Source: DASWOJ01 sp964250755
GTDB lineage: Bacteria > Pseudomonadota > Alphaproteobacteria > Acetobacterales > Acetobacteraceae
Direction: 5' to 3'
Length of the DNA stretch: 64,000 nt
Assembly (NCBI GenBank): GCA_964250755.1
Contig: CAXUHB010000010.1
Coordinates: 1-64,000 of the forward strand
The position numbers were made by a program, and so were the translations under genes. The notes beneath the pieces were generated by a model that searched no databases, was not told where the DNA came from, and saw nothing but the letters and a program-made list of their open reading frames with translations. Positions 1 to 8,676 of the stretch are shown piece by piece. Within the stretch, counting starts at the first letter, position 1. Each line of letters begins with the position of its first letter.

Positions 1-84
1 GCAGCAGGCCTCTTGCACCCAAGGGGCCGTCCACACATGCAAGCCGCTACACCTAGGGCGCGGCTGGCCGTTCTGAGGATTCGC

Positions 85-543
85 ATGACCGTCCATACAA
101 TCGAACTCGTATGCCCGATGCTGACCATAGTCGGGATCTGGGCGGACTATCTCGGCCGGCACTACGCCGAAATCGTGGCCAATAAGCCGCTGAAGTCGTT
201 CGGCTGGGAGGCCACCATCCCCACCGTGTTCTCCCTCATGTTGCTGGGGCTTGCCCTCCTAGTAGCAGTAAAAGCCGGACAGGACGTACACTCGACGCCG
301 TACTTGGTGACGGCCTTCTACGCGGTCGTCGCCGTGGTACTCGTGGTCTTCGCGGGCTGGGCGTTCGTCCAGCTACACAACGAGAAGATAAGCATTCCCA
401 TCGTCTCGGCCCGGATAGCCGGGTTCCTGGGCCGCCATGAGGGGAAGATTAAGCCATGTGCGGAGACGTTGGGCCTTCCGATTGCCACGGTCGTCTGTCT
501 GATCGAAGTAGGGATCTACATCTTTGGGGCCCTGACCCACTGA
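85..543 (+). CDS. Hypothetical multi-pass membrane protein
   Basis: I do not recognise this 152-residue protein. Four hydrophobic stretches are visible (about residues 7-24, 44-63, 72-95 and 128-150), so it is probably an inner-membrane protein; no signal peptide or catalytic motif is seen. I start it at 85 because a GAGGA ribosome site lies about seven bases upstream. The in-frame ATG at 13 would add an arginine-rich stretch unlike a leader and has no good ribosome site. The next gene begins 14 bases downstream on the same strand, so the two may share a transcript. Confidence 0.55.
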   Translation: MTVHTIELVCPMLTIVGIWADYLGRHYAEIVANKPLKSFGWEATIPTVFSLMLLGLALLVAVKAGQDVHSTPYLVTAFYAVVAVVLVVFAGWAFVQLHNEKISIPIVSARIAGFLGRHEGKIKPCAETLGLPIATVVCLIEVGIYIFGALTH

Positions 544-556
544 GGCAGGGCGGCGG

Positions 557-874
557 ATGAACGATCATGGGCCGGCGCTGACGTCTGCGGAGGCAGCCGC
601 GCTCCATGATCGTCGCGAGCCCGTCGCCTGGTTCGCGCTGCCGGCGCCCTCCGGCAACGGGGCGGTCGCCTGGGCGCACACCGAGGCGCACCACGGCGGG
701 CGGCTGCTGCCGGGGCACCTGGCCGCCGATGACATCGACGGGCTGCGCGCCTTGATGCCGAAGGGGCTGGAGTTCGACCCCGAGGTCGGGGCCGGGTCGC
801 CGCCGGGATGCCTGGGCTGGTGGTGGGATCCCGTCACGGGTCGGCCTGCAGAGGATGGACGGGACCGGCGCTAG
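557..874 (+). CDS. Hypothetical protein, 105 aa
   Basis: Unrecognised soluble protein. It contains an Ala/His-rich first half, a run GGRLLPGHLAADDIDGLRAL near residues 49-68 and a Trp-rich end (GWWWDPVTG). There is no signal peptide or membrane segment. The GC-rich codon pattern is typical of the neighbours and the start follows a GGCGG stretch. It is probably co-transcribed with the membrane-protein gene 14 bases upstream. Function unknown. Confidence 0.5.
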   Translation: MNDHGPALTSAEAAALHDRREPVAWFALPAPSGNGAVAWAHTEAHHGGRLLPGHLAADDIDGLRALMPKGLEFDPEVGAGSPPGCLGWWWDPVTGRPAEDGRDRR

Positions 875-961
875 CGGGAAACATCGCACGCGGGCCACGG
901 GGCAACCCGTCACGGCCGGCCCGCGGCGGACGCGACGACATCAACGATCGAAGGAAATGCC

Positions 962-1384
962 ATGCAGCCACCGCAGCCGACCGTGCGACAGACGTCAGCC
1001 TCCGACCGCTATAGGCGGGCCATCAGGTGCCTCATGGGCAGCGCCGATCCACTGAACGACATGAGTGAGGGGGATAAGAACCAGGTGCTGGGCATCATCG
1101 CCGATCTGGAGGTGGCGGACTGGGCTGAACAGCAGACCATACTCGATGAGGTCTTCGAGGGAAGGGCGGACGCTAGAAAGGAGTTCCACGACGCCGCGAC
1201 GGAAAACATCAAGGAGTCGCGCGAAGTCGCGGCAGAACACAGGGTGGCGTTCCTCGAAGCCTTGCGGACAGAGGTCGAACTCATATGGGCTGAGAAGATC
1301 GAACGCGCGGCGGACGCCACCGATGAACCGGAGGCGGACGACGAGCCAGCCACGACCGTGCCTGGAGGGAGCGGGCCCAGATAG
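962..1384 (+). CDS. Hypothetical helical protein, 140 aa
   Basis: Unrecognised. The middle (about residues 35-110) is rich in Glu, Lys, Arg and Ala and should be alpha-helical; the C-terminus is an acidic, disordered-looking tail (EPEADDEPATTVP). A clear ribosome site (GAAGGAAA) lies just before the ATG at 962, which supports this start and argues that the gene is expressed. No membrane segment. It lies alone upstream of the IS21 remnant, and nothing in the context assigns a job. Confidence 0.55.
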   Translation: MQPPQPTVRQTSASDRYRRAIRCLMGSADPLNDMSEGDKNQVLGIIADLEVADWAEQQTILDEVFEGRADARKEFHDAATENIKESREVAAEHRVAFLEALRTEVELIWAEKIERAADATDEPEADDEPATTVPGGSGPR

Positions 1385-1455
1385 CCTTACGCCTCCGCAG
1401 GCACCCAGAACTCAGGACGACGGGGCGTCCGCCTGCTAACGCAGGGATGCCTGTA

Positions 1456-1532
1456 GCGCGACAATCTGGATGAGCATTGAGCGGCGATCAGGATGGTGAT
1501 CTGGCTGCGCTTGGGCTGATGATTGTCGCGCC
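1456..1532. repeat. 11-bp inverted repeat near the left end of the IS21 remnant
   Basis: GCGCGACAATC at 1456-1466 is repeated as its exact complement at 1521-1532, with about 54 bases between. It sits between the last unknown gene and istB, where the left end of an IS21-family element should be. IS21 ends normally carry repeated transposase-binding sites, so this could be part of that end. No matching copy was found beside the istA end. Confidence 0.4.
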
Positions 1533-1568
1533 AGATTGCCGCTGGCAAGCGGCAAGTTCGGCGCTGGG

Positions 1569-2402
1569 TCAGTCGGCGTGTTCCAAGGCTGGTTCCGGCG
1601 TTGGCGTGGTTGGCTTGGCGGCTGGGCGCGCTTTGCGTGATGTGGCGGCGCGCTGTCGGTAGCTTTCGACGTTCATCTCGACAACGACCGAGTGGTGGAC
1701 CAGGCGGTCGATGGCGGCGATGGTCATGGCGGGATCGGGGAACACCTTGTTCCACTCGCCAAAGGGCTGGTTTGCGGTAATCATCATGCTGCGGCGCTCG
1801 TATCGCTTGCTGATCAGCTCGAACAGGACGGAGGTTTCGGCCTGGTCCTTGCGGACGTAGGACAGGTCGTCGAGCACGAGCAGGCCGTAGCGATCGAGCT
1901 TGGCCAACGCGGCTTCAAGGGCCAGGTCCTGGCGGGCGGCTTGCAGGCGCTGCACCAGCTCGGTGGTGCGGGTGAACAGCACGCGGTAGCCGTTCTCGAC
2001 CAGGGCGCGGCCGAGGGCGGCGGCGACGTGGGTCTTGCCTGCGCCGGGCGGCCCGAACAGCAGCAGGTTCTTGCCCTTCCCCAGCCAGGCGTCGCCGGAG
2101 GCGAGTGCCGCCACGCGCGCCCGGCTGAGCATGGGCACGTGGGCGAAGTCGAAGCCGTCAAGGGTCTTGTCCGGCGGCAGGCGGGCGTCGGCCAGGTGGC
2201 GCTCGATGCGCCGCCGCGCGCGCTCGGCCATCTCCAGCTCGGCCAGCGCTGACAGGAACCGCGCCGCGGGCCAGCCCTCGCGGTCGGAGCGCTCGGCCAT
2301 CTCGGCCCACAGGCGGCCGATGGCGGGCAGGCGCAGCTCGCCCAGCAGCAGCGGCAGGCGGGCGGTGTCCACCTCGACGGCGTGCGATGCGGGGCGGCTC
2401 AT
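1569..2402 (-). CDS. istB: IS21-family helper ATPase IstB
   Basis: AAA+ ATPase that stimulates the IstA transposase and selects target DNA. The 277-residue protein has a Walker A motif (FGPPGAGKTH, about residues 106-115), a Walker B segment (LLVLDDLSY) and the following sensor region (MMITANQPFGEW); length and order match IstB/DnaC-like proteins. The start at 2402 is chosen because the ATG overlaps the istA stop, as in other IS21 elements, and the protein begins there with the usual IstB N-terminus. The same frame stays open further upstream, but that part is the shadow of istA. Its partner transposase is broken. Confidence 0.9.
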   Translation of the reverse strand: MSRPASHAVEVDTARLPLLLGELRLPAIGRLWAEMAERSDREGWPAARFLSALAELEMAERARRRIERHLADARLPPDKTLDGFDFAHVPMLSRARVAALASGDAWLGKGKNLLLFGPPGAGKTHVAAALGRALVENGYRVLFTRTTELVQRLQAARQDLALEAALAKLDRYGLLVLDDLSYVRKDQAETSVLFELISKRYERRSMMITANQPFGEWNKVFPDPAMTIAAIDRLVHHSVVVEMNVESYRQRAATSRKARPAAKPTTPTPEPALEHAD

Positions 2403-3273
2403 CGCTGCGCGCCCATGGCCGTGCCGCCGTGTGGCGCCTGGTTCGGCGCCAGCAGGGCGTCGTAGATGGCGGGCGAGGGCAGCGTCACCGTGACCTCCGG
2501 CACGCGCCCCGGAGCGGGTCCGAACCGGGCCTCCAAGGTGGCGAGGTCCGGCAACGCGCCCGCCTCGGCCAGGTGGTCCAGCTCGCCCGCCAGCTCGGCC
2601 TCGCAGGCCCGCTCGTGGGCCAGCACCAGCAGGCCGACCATGACCCGGCACGCCGTCCGCGGCGGCCCTGCCGCCACTAGCCCCTCCCAGGCGCGGCGGT
2701 AGGGGGTCACGCCATAGAACGGGCAGAATTGCACGGTTGGCGGAACTGACCGGGAACGCCGGCCCCGCATAGCCTGTCCCAGTTGAACCAGGCCAGCGCG
2801 AGAGCTTGTAGTCTCTTGATTTCATTAGGTGTCGTTCCGGCCCAAACAGACCTAAGTTCAACCGGGACGAAGGCTTGGGTTTCAAGATGATGCCAGAATG
2901 ACTCTATGGATTCCATAGCTGGATCAGCGGTTTACGTCGCGAACTGTGCTATTCTGCCCGTTCCATGGCGTGACCCCAGCAGGGTCACGCCGGGACGGCG
3001 CAGCTCGGCGTGCAGCCGCGGCCAGTCCGGCTGCGGGCGCGACGGCTCGGCCACGAACGGCGGGCTGAACAGCCTGCGCTCCAGCACCGCGTCGTCCAGC
3101 CCGTCCGGCACCGGCCAGGTGATGCCCAACACGCCGGCGCGGCGCAGGTACTCGGCCACCGTGTAGCGGCTGATGCCGACCATGGCCGCGACTTGGTGGC
3201 CGCTGTGGCCGCAGACGTGTGTGAGGCGAAGCACTTCTCGAACCTGACGCATTGGCAGTCTCTGGCCTGGCAT
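2399..3273 (-). pseudogene. istA: IS21 transposase istA, core deleted
   Basis: Two separated pieces of one gene. The 5' piece (about 3273 down to 2978) encodes the IstA N-terminus: MRQVREVLRL, an HTH with GHSGHQVAAMVGISRYTVAEYL, then the conserved stretch ending RRPGVTLL. The 3' piece (about 2702 down to 2399) encodes the C-terminal end and overlaps istB by four bases. Between them the DDE catalytic domain, some 250 residues, is missing and replaced by a 275-bp segment with terminal inverted repeats. The gene cannot make a working transposase. Confidence 0.85.
2703..2977. mobile_element. 275-bp segment with 32-bp terminal inverted repeats inside istA
   Basis: Bases 2703-2734 and 2946-2977 are near-perfect inverted repeats (30 of 32 positions); the outer ends read GGGGTCACGCCATAGAACGG and its complement. 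Weak similarity continues a further 10 or so bases inward. The interior carries a short minus-strand open frame (2707-2916) with a plausible protein fragment (IKRLQALALAWFNW) that I cannot place. It could be a MITE-like element or an internally deleted insertion sequence. No convincing target duplication flanks it, and the loss of the istA core suggests a deletion accompanied or followed insertion. Confidence 0.55.
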
Positions 3274-3552
3274 GGCGCTCCCCGGGATCACTGGGAAGCC
3301 ACCGTGCGCTCGGTGGATGACTGCTCGCGAGCAGCGCCGGCCGCCCTACTCAGGGGTGGCTGGGATGCCTCGGAATGGGTGGCTGGCTTCGGTCGGAGTC
3401 ACTGGCTGGCTTGCGTCGGAATACCCGGCTGGGATCCGTCGGAATACGCAACAACCGCCTGCCACGTTCTGGGGACGCCGATGTTCCTGGCCCGTTCACC
3501 CACCGTGCCATGCCGCTCGCTCCATGATGTAACCCCCCCAAGTCCATCAAGC

Positions 3553-3640
3553 GCTCGACATCTCGACTTGTTGGCCTGCATATTGCCCAACAATCCGACC
3601 TGGCTGCAATAAGAAGTGTCGACAAGTTGAGGTGTCTGAA
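3553..3640. promoter_or_regulatory. Candidate operator or centromere repeats upstream of parA
   Basis: Two related sites stand in opposite orientation: the complement of 3553-3570 (CAAGTCGAGATGTC) and 3623-3636 (CAAGTTGAGGTGTC) agree at 12 of 14 positions. GAAGTGTCGACA at 3613-3624 overlaps the second and recurs at 4621-4632 downstream of parG. ParG/ParF-type partition systems use short repeats before the ParA gene both as operator and centromere, so this is the likely partition site. The intervals and full repeat set were judged by eye. Confidence 0.5.
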
Positions 3641-4284
3641 TGCTGACGTTGGCGATGATCGCCCAGAAAGGCGGAACTGGTAAGACAACTCTGGCGCTCT
3701 CGCTGGCTGTCGCGGCCGAGGCTGCAGGACGTAGCGTTCTGGTGGTCGATCTCGATCCTCAGGCAAGCGCGTGCAAGTGGAGTGATCGCCGACCGGGAGA
3801 CTCTCCCTCAGTCATTGATGCACAGCCTGCCCGACTGGCGGCGGCCTTGGTCAAGGCGCAGCAGGCCGGGATTGATCTTGTGATTGTTGATACGCCAGCC
3901 CGAGTAGAGCAGGCCGCTGCGGAGGCGGCGAAGGTAGCCGACCTGGTTCTCATCCCTTGCAAACCATCCATCCTCGACTTGGAAACACTTCGGGCAACGG
4001 TGGACTTGGTCCAAGGGCGGTCGCGAAGAGCGCCCTTGGTCATCCTCAACTCGGTTCCGGCGCAGGGCACCCGCCACGAGCAGGCGGCCGAAGCGATCAT
4101 TGGGATGGGATTGGAGGTCTGCTCTGCTTACATTGGGCAGCGCGTGGCTTTTGAGTATGCGGCACAGGCCGGACAGACTGTCACCGAGTATGAGCCAGAA
4201 GGCCGGGCCGCTTCGGAAATCAGACAGCTCTACGAGTCAGTATGTCGACATGTCGGTATGCCGACGAAGGAGTTGGCTGAATGA
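3640..4284 (+). CDS. parA: ParA-family partition ATPase
   Basis: Deviant Walker-type ATPase that positions plasmid copies before division, working on the nucleoid with a DNA-binding partner. The P-loop KGGTGKT is at residues 10-16, with the signature Lys preceding the glycines; the switch segment VVDLDPQAS (residues 34-42) and VIVDTPA (about 83-89) follow. At 214 residues without an N-terminal HTH it is a small type Ib ParA (ParF/IncC class). The ATG at 3640 overlaps the flanking repeat. The gene is coupled by a four-base overlap to a ribbon-helix-helix partner, which confirms a partition operon. It marks the window as plasmid or plasmid-derived. Confidence 0.93.
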   Translation: MLTLAMIAQKGGTGKTTLALSLAVAAEAAGRSVLVVDLDPQASACKWSDRRPGDSPSVIDAQPARLAAALVKAQQAGIDLVIVDTPARVEQAAAEAAKVADLVLIPCKPSILDLETLRATVDLVQGRSRRAPLVILNSVPAQGTRHEQAAEAIIGMGLEVCSAYIGQRVAFEYAAQAGQTVTEYEPEGRAASEIRQLYESVCRHVGMPTKELAE

Positions 4285-4583
4285 GCAAGCGGCCAAACTT
4301 GGCAGCGGTCACGGCAGCTGCCGGCAGCACCAGGCGCACGCCCGAGGCGACGCTGGTCCCCTCTGCCCCTCTAGGTGGTGAGGCCATAAGTAGGGTCACA
4401 CCGCGGACACGGATGGGTACTAAGCAGGTCGCTGCACACTTCCCTGAAGATGTTGCATGGCAACTCCGTGCGCTCGCCGTCGATCGGAAGACCACGGTCC
4501 AAAATCTCATGGCTGAAGCGCTGAACGACCTGTTCGCCAAGTACGGGAAGCCAGAGGTGGCACCGATGGAACGGCGGCGCTGA
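4281..4583 (+). CDS. ParG-like ribbon-helix-helix partition protein
   Basis: 100-residue partner of ParA. The first half is basic and low complexity, like the flexible tail of ParG. The second half (about residues 44-90, including MGTKQVAAHFPEDVAWQLRALAVDRKTTVQNLMAEAL without a break) fits a ribbon-helix-helix DNA-binding fold. It starts inside the parA stop codon (ATGA overlap), so the two are translationally coupled. By family it should bind the repeats upstream of parA, repress the operon and stimulate the ATPase. The name ParG rests on architecture and position, not on clear sequence identity. Confidence 0.75.
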   Translation: MSKRPNLAAVTAAAGSTRRTPEATLVPSAPLGGEAISRVTPRTRMGTKQVAAHFPEDVAWQLRALAVDRKTTVQNLMAEALNDLFAKYGKPEVAPMERRR

Positions 4584-4603
4584 GTGTCCCATTGTTGCTA
4601 AAG

Positions 4604-4633
4604 CGACAGTTCGATGTGTCGAAGTGTCGACAG
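4604..4633. repeat. TGTCGA repeats downstream of parG
   Basis: Within 30 bases there are three related sites: CGACAGTTCGA, GATGTGTCGA and GAAGTGTCGACAG. The last matches the copy upstream of parA at 3613-3624. They could be an accessory centromere array or operator for the partition complex. The rest of the 4584-4789 gap shows no gene. Confidence 0.45.
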
Positions 4634-4789
4634 ATGGTAGTAACATTGACCCAACGAGGTAGAACTTGCTGCGGAAAGCGCGCGCTTTAGTAGGAGTCAC
4701 GACATAGGACGGGTGCTGGACTCACGCTAAGCGGGACGGGTCAGGAACATGAAGCGGCGGTTGGCGGGCCGGTAGCGCCGAATTCGACC

Positions 4790-5239
4790 CTAGATGGACG
4801 TTTCTGGGATACTCCGACGAGCCTCGATCAACTCCGCGCATCGGTGCGCAATCGCAGGAAGACGGTGGGCCAAATCTTGCAGAACTTGCTCCATGTCGGA
4901 GCGGTTCTTGAACGGGAACACCTCCAAGTGGAGTGCAACGCGCGCCTTCCGAACGTCGCTGGTTTCTCGAAGCCATCCCTCGCAGGTGCGCGAAATGGCT
5001 GCACCGTTGTCGGACGTCTGCCAAGCTGCAATGCTCAGGAGGTCAGACAACAGACAAGGTGTGGTGCTCATCGGCGCAGTGTCGAAAACGGCATCTGCCA
5101 GGCCATCCTCGCCGAATGTCTCCACCACTCGGTCCACCGCTTCAAAGGCTGCATCGTAGCGATCGGGGCGCTCCTGTTCAATCAGGTTTAAAGCCTCCTC
5201 CAGGATAGCAGCCCGGTCCTTTACGTCTCCTATCGGCAT
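4790..5239 (-). CDS. Hypothetical protein, 149 aa
   Basis: Unrecognised, probably soluble and helical: acidic and leucine-rich N-terminal half (ILEEALNLIEQERPDRYDAA) and a C-terminal half with HRLPAIAHRCAELIEARR. No membrane segment, signal peptide or catalytic motif. It lies convergently with the partition operon, about 200 bases away, and has no obvious partner. Base composition is like the neighbours. Confidence 0.5.
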   Translation of the reverse strand: MPIGDVKDRAAILEEALNLIEQERPDRYDAAFEAVDRVVETFGEDGLADAVFDTAPMSTTPCLLSDLLSIAAWQTSDNGAAISRTCEGWLRETSDVRKARVALHLEVFPFKNRSDMEQVLQDLAHRLPAIAHRCAELIEARRSIPETSI

Positions 5240-5408
5240 CGCGGCTGTACTCCCGTGCGGTCTGCGAGCGAGGGGACCCGTCAGCCTGTCCCATTTGGAC
5301 TATCCGTGCAGGGCCAGCGGGAAGGTGTTGATCCTGAGAGGGATGCCGTCGTCCCAGTCACCATATAGTTGATAAACTTTGCCTGGGTAAGCGGCCAAGC
5401 CAGCGGGC

Positions 5409-5627
5409 ATGGACATGCGCCGGCTGGTCGGCCGCAACCTCGCCCGCATCCGCAGCGCCCAGGGGATGACGCAGGAGCAGCTGGCGGAGCGCTCCGGCTT
5501 CAGCCAGCAGTATCTGAGCGGGCTGGAGCGAGGCCGGCGCAACCCGACGGTCGTCACTGTCTACGAGCTGGCCCAAGCGCTCGGCGTCGGCCACCTCGAC
5601 CTGCTGCGGCCCGATCCCCAGGACTAA
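5409..5627 (+). CDS. XRE-family HTH transcriptional regulator, 72 aa
   Basis: A bare Cro/C1-type helix-turn-helix domain: NLARIRSAQGMTQEQLAERS (about residues 9-28) contains helix 1 and 2, followed by GFSQQYLSGLERGRRNPTVV and a closing helix ending LLRPD. The length equals one HTH domain with no sensor or dimerisation part. It is unlinked to a toxin gene, so it may act on its own promoter or on distant plasmid genes. An upstream segment (about 5365-5385) is AT-richer and could hold its promoter. Confidence 0.85.
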   Translation: MDMRRLVGRNLARIRSAQGMTQEQLAERSGFSQQYLSGLERGRRNPTVVTVYELAQALGVGHLDLLRPDPQD

Positions 5628-5870
5628 GCTGCCGGCCAGCTTCTCAGGACGCCGCAGGCTGCGGGCCGTCGAGGTCCAGTTCGCGGCCATGCGCTACGAA
5701 CGCCTATACGGCATTGGACGGCGGCTCGGCATCGACGGTGATAACAGCCATGCCTTATAGAGCTGTTCTGGACGAGGTACCCTCGTCCGCGTATTAGACT
5801 AAGAACAGCACGTCTTCTGCAAAACTGACGTAGGAAGTTAATTCCAGTTGTGAGAACTGACCCTGTCCAG

Positions 5871-6734
5871 TCAGGGTGGCATTTCACCGTTTTCGGGCGA
5901 AATGCTATCCTGATTTCGGGCAGCTCTCTTCCTCGGCTTCGGCTGGCGCACCGCCCGGCGCACTTCGGCTTCGACGAGGTGCCGCGTCGCATTGAGGCCA
6001 GTCAGACCCAGGTCGCTGTCATGCCGCTCTGCCTCCAACATCCTGCGGGCGACTGGCGCCACGCGCTTGACCACAGCATCCATCTCGCTGCCGGCTGCCC
6101 CCGATCCTGCTCCAGGCACCTGCTCCCAGGCGGCTACGACCAAGCGGTACAGCTTGCCGCCCACCGTTGCCTTGACTGCACCGATGCCTTGGTAGCGGCC
6201 CAGCAGCAGGGCAAGCTCGCGCGTGACGTGGGCACGCAGGTCGCCGTGAGTGTGGCTGTGCAGGTTCCCGGCCCCCCGTCGCACTCCCGTTCCGGACTGC
6301 GAGCCAGCGCGGCGTGCCAGGTAGCTGCGGGCGCTCTTGGCTGCCCGGGCCATCGCTTCCAAAGGCGGCACGCCTCCGGCCCAGGATTGTGCCAGCAGTT
6401 CGCGTGCGGCTGCGGCCGACGGCACTGGGGCCGGAACCGGCCCTTGCAGGCGCCTCGGCTTCTCCAAGTCCCGGAGGTCGCCATCAAGCTGGTCGCGCGT
6501 GATCTCGTCGAGGCTTGCCAGCTTGCGATGCAGCTTCCTGCAAAGATCTGCGACCTGGTCGAGACGCTCCAACTCCTCACGGATTGAGGGCGAGGCCTTC
6601 CATCGTTCGTGCTCAAGGGCGACATCACCGAGCAGGAAGTTGATCTTGTCCCGCACCCAGTCGCGCTCCTCCTGACTCACGTCCTGTTTGCCCAGGACCT
6701 GCTGGACGATGCCGTCCAAAGCCGTGTTCGACAT
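5871..6734 (-). CDS. Hypothetical helical protein, 287 aa
   Basis: Unrecognised. The start at 6734 (MSNTALDGIVQQVLG) is preferred over the upstream in-frame ATG because the protein then begins with a normal helical N-terminus. The sequence is Arg-, Leu- and Glu-rich: KINFLLGDVALEHERW, REELERLDQVADLCRKLHRK, then a proline linker near residues 95-105 and a basic tail ending with KPRKRAARNQ. No membrane segment. The basic C-terminus could touch nucleic acid, but that is only a composition argument. Confidence 0.55.
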   Translation of the reverse strand: MSNTALDGIVQQVLGKQDVSQEERDWVRDKINFLLGDVALEHERWKASPSIREELERLDQVADLCRKLHRKLASLDEITRDQLDGDLRDLEKPRRLQGPVPAPVPSAAAARELLAQSWAGGVPPLEAMARAAKSARSYLARRAGSQSGTGVRRGAGNLHSHTHGDLRAHVTRELALLLGRYQGIGAVKATVGGKLYRLVVAAWEQVPGAGSGAAGSEMDAVVKRVAPVARRMLEAERHDSDLGLTGLNATRHLVEAEVRRAVRQPKPRKRAARNQDSISPENGEMPP

Positions 6735-6902
6735 CGACCATGCCCTCCATCCAGGCCCGACCGTAGCAGGTGCCGCGCGCCGCATCCTGCGCTTTGGCCG
6801 CGGTCAGGAGACGGGACCAGGAACGCCGTCCACTGCCGCATTTCCGCTTCGCGCGACTGTGCCGCACATGCTTGTTGTTGCCCATTCAGAATGGAGAGGC
6901 AG

Positions 6903-7694
6903 ATGCAGGTGCGATCGATGGTGGCCGAGGCCGCAGCACTGGGACTGGCGGGATGCGGCGGCGCCAAGGCGGTCGTGAACGAGCCTTCGAAGATCACCTT
7001 GCGGCAGGCGCTGAAGGAGACGGTGGACGCGCTCTATGCCGCGCGCTACCGCTCCGCGAGCCACGGCGGCGTCGCCATCGGCTTGAACGCCTGCACGTTC
7101 ACGGCAACGTTCAACGTCACCGCGACCGGGACCGACAAGCAGGGCCTGGTGCTCAACGTGGGTGCCCCCGCCGGTGCGCCGGTCACCGCGGGCCTGCAAG
7201 GATCGCTGGAGGCGACTGCCTCCGCGACGCGCGGCAACACCGTGGCCGTCACCTTCACCAGCCCTGCCTGCAACCCGGCGGACACGCTCGGCACGAAGCT
7301 GCCGAACGAAGTCGCCCACCTGCAATGGCAGATCGGCGCAGCGCGTTACGGCGGCTACCCGGCCGCAGAGCCGGCGCAGGGACGGTCCGGCGTTGGACGC
7401 CCGGATGTGAGGCCGGCCGCGCAACGTCTGGGGGCAGGGACGGCGGGTGCCCCAACGAACCCGTCTTCTACACCCTCCGCAGAGCCAGCCGCATCGGGTG
7501 GTATTCCGCCTAGCCAGGGACGGCGGCCTTGGAACCGACCGGACCTGTTCGCACTACCGCCTGGGTTCAGGCCGGATATAAGCAGGGTAGTCCCGAGCCA
7601 GGATCCCATCCTGCTTTACCCGCCTATAGGGACACCCGGAGATGCTTCCGCTCCGGTAAGGCCGGACGGCACGGCAGCTCCGCAAGCCCGGTGA
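6903..7694 (+). CDS. Putative lipoprotein with proline-rich C-terminus
   Basis: The N-terminus MQVRSMVAEAAALGLAGCGG reads as a short lipoprotein signal with an LAGC lipobox, so the mature protein should start at Cys18 and be anchored in a membrane. Residues about 30-160 look like a compact domain that resembles no family I know (LRQALKETVDALYAARYRS, later VTFTSPACNPADTLG with a Cys near 119). The remainder is Pro/Gly/Ala-rich and probably disordered. A GGAGAGGCAG ribosome site precedes 6903. The frame is open further upstream but without a comparable start. Function unknown. Confidence 0.6.
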   Translation: MQVRSMVAEAAALGLAGCGGAKAVVNEPSKITLRQALKETVDALYAARYRSASHGGVAIGLNACTFTATFNVTATGTDKQGLVLNVGAPAGAPVTAGLQGSLEATASATRGNTVAVTFTSPACNPADTLGTKLPNEVAHLQWQIGAARYGGYPAAEPAQGRSGVGRPDVRPAAQRLGAGTAGAPTNPSSTPSAEPAASGGIPPSQGRRPWNRPDLFALPPGFRPDISRVVPSQDPILLYPPIGTPGDASAPVRPDGTAAPQAR

Positions 7695-7902
7695 GCTGAG
7701 CAGGCTGCCCGAGAGTGCTGTCGGCAGGTCCGGCGATACTTCCCACTGGCCCTTGCGGCCTGCTCCCGCGTCCGGTGTAGTCGTCTGCGGGTGGGCGCTG
7801 GTCCGGGCGTGCCCTTGCCGCACGTCAGCGGCAACCTGGAGCACGGCCCCCGCTGCACCGGTGCGGGGCAGACGGCCCGTTCGGAAGGATTGCGACGACA
7901 CG

Positions 7903-8526
7903 ATGCCGGACATGAACGCGCCAGCGCAGCCCAACGAGACCGGGCGCGCCGATGACCCCGACGGCGCCGAGGCACGCTCGGCCGAGGCGCGGATGCGCCG
8001 GGCCCTGGAGCAGCTTGGCACCCGCGCCAGCCCAGCCCCCGCCGGGGCCAACAACCGGGTCCGCGGCGTCGCCGGAGCCGCGGCGCCTTCCCGTGCTGCG
8101 GTGCGGCCAAAGGTGCGGGCGCGGTTCGTCAGGGACGGCGACGTGCCGGTGGTGCGCGTCCCGTCGCAGGCCCGCTCGCCGGGCGGGACCGGGCAGGAGC
8201 TGGCCGAGGAGCGCGCGGCGCGCGAGCGGGCGGAGCAGGCCCTGGCCGACGCGCGCGGCACCATCGGCCGCCTACAGGATGCCCGCACCCGGCTGGAGCA
8301 GGCGGCCCACGCGACGCAGGCAGCCGTGGCGGAGCGGGAGGCCACCATTATCGACCTCCGCATCGAACTGGCCCGCGTGACAAAGCAGCGCGATGCGGCG
8401 CTGGCCGACGCCGCCCGGGCCGAGGCGGCGAGGAAGCAGGCGGAAGCCAAGCCGGCGCAGGCGTCCCCCAGCGGGCCGGAGCCGGTTCGGTGGTGGCTGG
8501 ATCATCTGCCAGCACGACGGTCATAG
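7903..8526 (+). CDS. Coiled-coil protein with C-terminal WWL tail
   Basis: 207 residues. After a disordered Ala/Pro-rich N-terminus with a basic patch, residues about 95-185 form a long, charged coiled coil (LAEERAARERAEQALADARG and onward), then a Pro/Ala linker and the end EPVRWWLDHLPARRS. I recall the same plan, coiled coil plus a short VRWWL or VKWWL tail, from unnamed proteins on alphaproteobacterial plasmids. The resemblance to KfrA-like plasmid coiled-coil proteins is only architectural. A GGAAGGA ribosome site precedes the ATG with somewhat long spacing. Confidence 0.6.
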   Translation: MPDMNAPAQPNETGRADDPDGAEARSAEARMRRALEQLGTRASPAPAGANNRVRGVAGAAAPSRAAVRPKVRARFVRDGDVPVVRVPSQARSPGGTGQELAEERAARERAEQALADARGTIGRLQDARTRLEQAAHATQAAVAEREATIIDLRIELARVTKQRDAALADAARAEAARKQAEAKPAQASPSGPEPVRWWLDHLPARRS

Positions 8527-8676
8527 TTCTGCGCCCGGCGAGCAAGCTGCGCGGAGCCGGTGACCGCACGCCCATGACGCCCCTGCCCGGCATCGTCGAC
8601 TCCTGGCACACTCCGCTTTTCGTGCTGGGCCGGCAGCATCCATCCTGACGCTGCACGGCCCCTTCAAGGACAGGCA

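Larger units (their letters stand above)
1569..3449 (-). mobile_element. IS21-family insertion sequence, defective
   Basis: The istA-istB gene order on the minus strand, with the istB start overlapping the istA stop, is the standard layout of IS21-family elements. istB looks intact but istA has lost its catalytic core, so the element should not transpose by itself. Beyond istA, CGTCGGAATAC occurs at 3414-3424 and again 23 bases on at 3437-3447, with a looser copy (CTCGGAATGGG) near 3369. Such repeated sites are typical of IS21 ends. The outer limits are uncertain and no target duplication was identified. Confidence 0.75.

Noticed and set aside
2403..2885. Long N-terminal extension of the istB frame
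   Set aside because: The extension is the antisense or out-of-frame shadow of istA and the inserted element; IstB proteins start where the ATG overlaps the istA stop.
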